Shown: positions 63,231 through 63,282 of the stretch, piece after piece
How the letters are laid out: each line of letters opens with the position of its first letter
Position numbering within the stretch: the stretch's first letter is position 1
Assembly (NCBI GenBank): GCA_046704385.1
Contig: JBJKSB010000092.1
Span: 1-63,282 of the forward strand
DNA length: 63,282 nt
Direction of reading: 5' to 3'
Source of the DNA: GH45 sp046704385
GTDB lineage: Bacteria; Bacteroidota; Bacteroidia; Bacteroidales; SZUA-534
Made by a program: the position numbers and the translations under genes
The notes under the pieces: model-generated
Databases searched by the model: none
Seen by the model: the letters and a program-made list of their open reading frames with translations, nothing else
What the model was told of the DNA's origin: nothing

Positions 63231-63282
63231 AACGGTATTTTCACCTAAATTGATGTTACTAAACAATACCGACATCAAGATA

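Overview
The window comes from a Bacteroidota chromosome, most like the Bacteroidales/Marinilabiliales side of the phylum. The signs are a complete GldKLMN type IX secretion (T9SS)/gliding core with a PorP/SprF protein, a RemB-like protein, SprB repeats, a Por-type C-terminal sorting domain, a DUF4270 lipoprotein, a two-component-propeller histidine kinase, AT-rich DNA, promoters of the TAnnTTTG type and little Shine-Dalgarno signal. I see no tRNA, rRNA or CRISPR array.

Layout. 1-1753 is the 5' part of a secreted SprB/Ig-like repeat protein that runs off the left edge. 2085-4797 holds a two-gene lipid-transport ABC system (mlaF, mlaE) and, facing the other way, mannose-1-phosphate guanylyltransferase; a perfect bidirectional terminator separates the latter from the T9SS operon. 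4869-14448 is one leftward operon: topA, an arginase-fold protein with altered metal-site motifs, PorP/SprF, gldK, gldL, gldM, gldN. 14657-24871 is housekeeping: a class A PBP, the leftward set panC-panD-rfaE2-lipoprotein-radA, and rightward a short GT5 protein, a DUF4270 lipoprotein and glmS. 24872-26557 is a small accessory insert with a Panacea-domain antitoxin and RelE-like toxin. 26663-34222 carries leftward surface and signalling genes (propeller kinase, RemB-like, MORN/YwqK-like, a truncated S41 protease, a small lipoprotein).

34748-60342 is the most interesting part: about 25 kb of rightward, closely packed genes encoding exported proteins. They are an fnIII protein, a predicted outer-membrane barrel, a small helical-repeat-like protein, an unrecognised 1487-residue protein, a giant SprB-repeat adhesin (about 3638 residues if one missing base is restored) ending in a T9SS sorting domain, and a 1478-residue TANFOR/fnIII/zincin protein with a GH19 muramidase/chitinase-like C-terminus. 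A secreted SH3-domain protein follows 13 nt after that toxin-like gene. I read this as a cell-surface polymorphic-toxin system with its immunity gene, probably T9SS-linked. The toxin-like protein has no visible sorting domain, so its export route is open.

60350-63282 begins a mobile or plasmid-like segment: a divergent XRE-regulator pair and a CHC2/TOPRIM primase-ATPase whose C-terminus looks cut by an insertion next to the right edge. Dispersed palindromic repeats occur through the right half, several of them translated inside reading frames.
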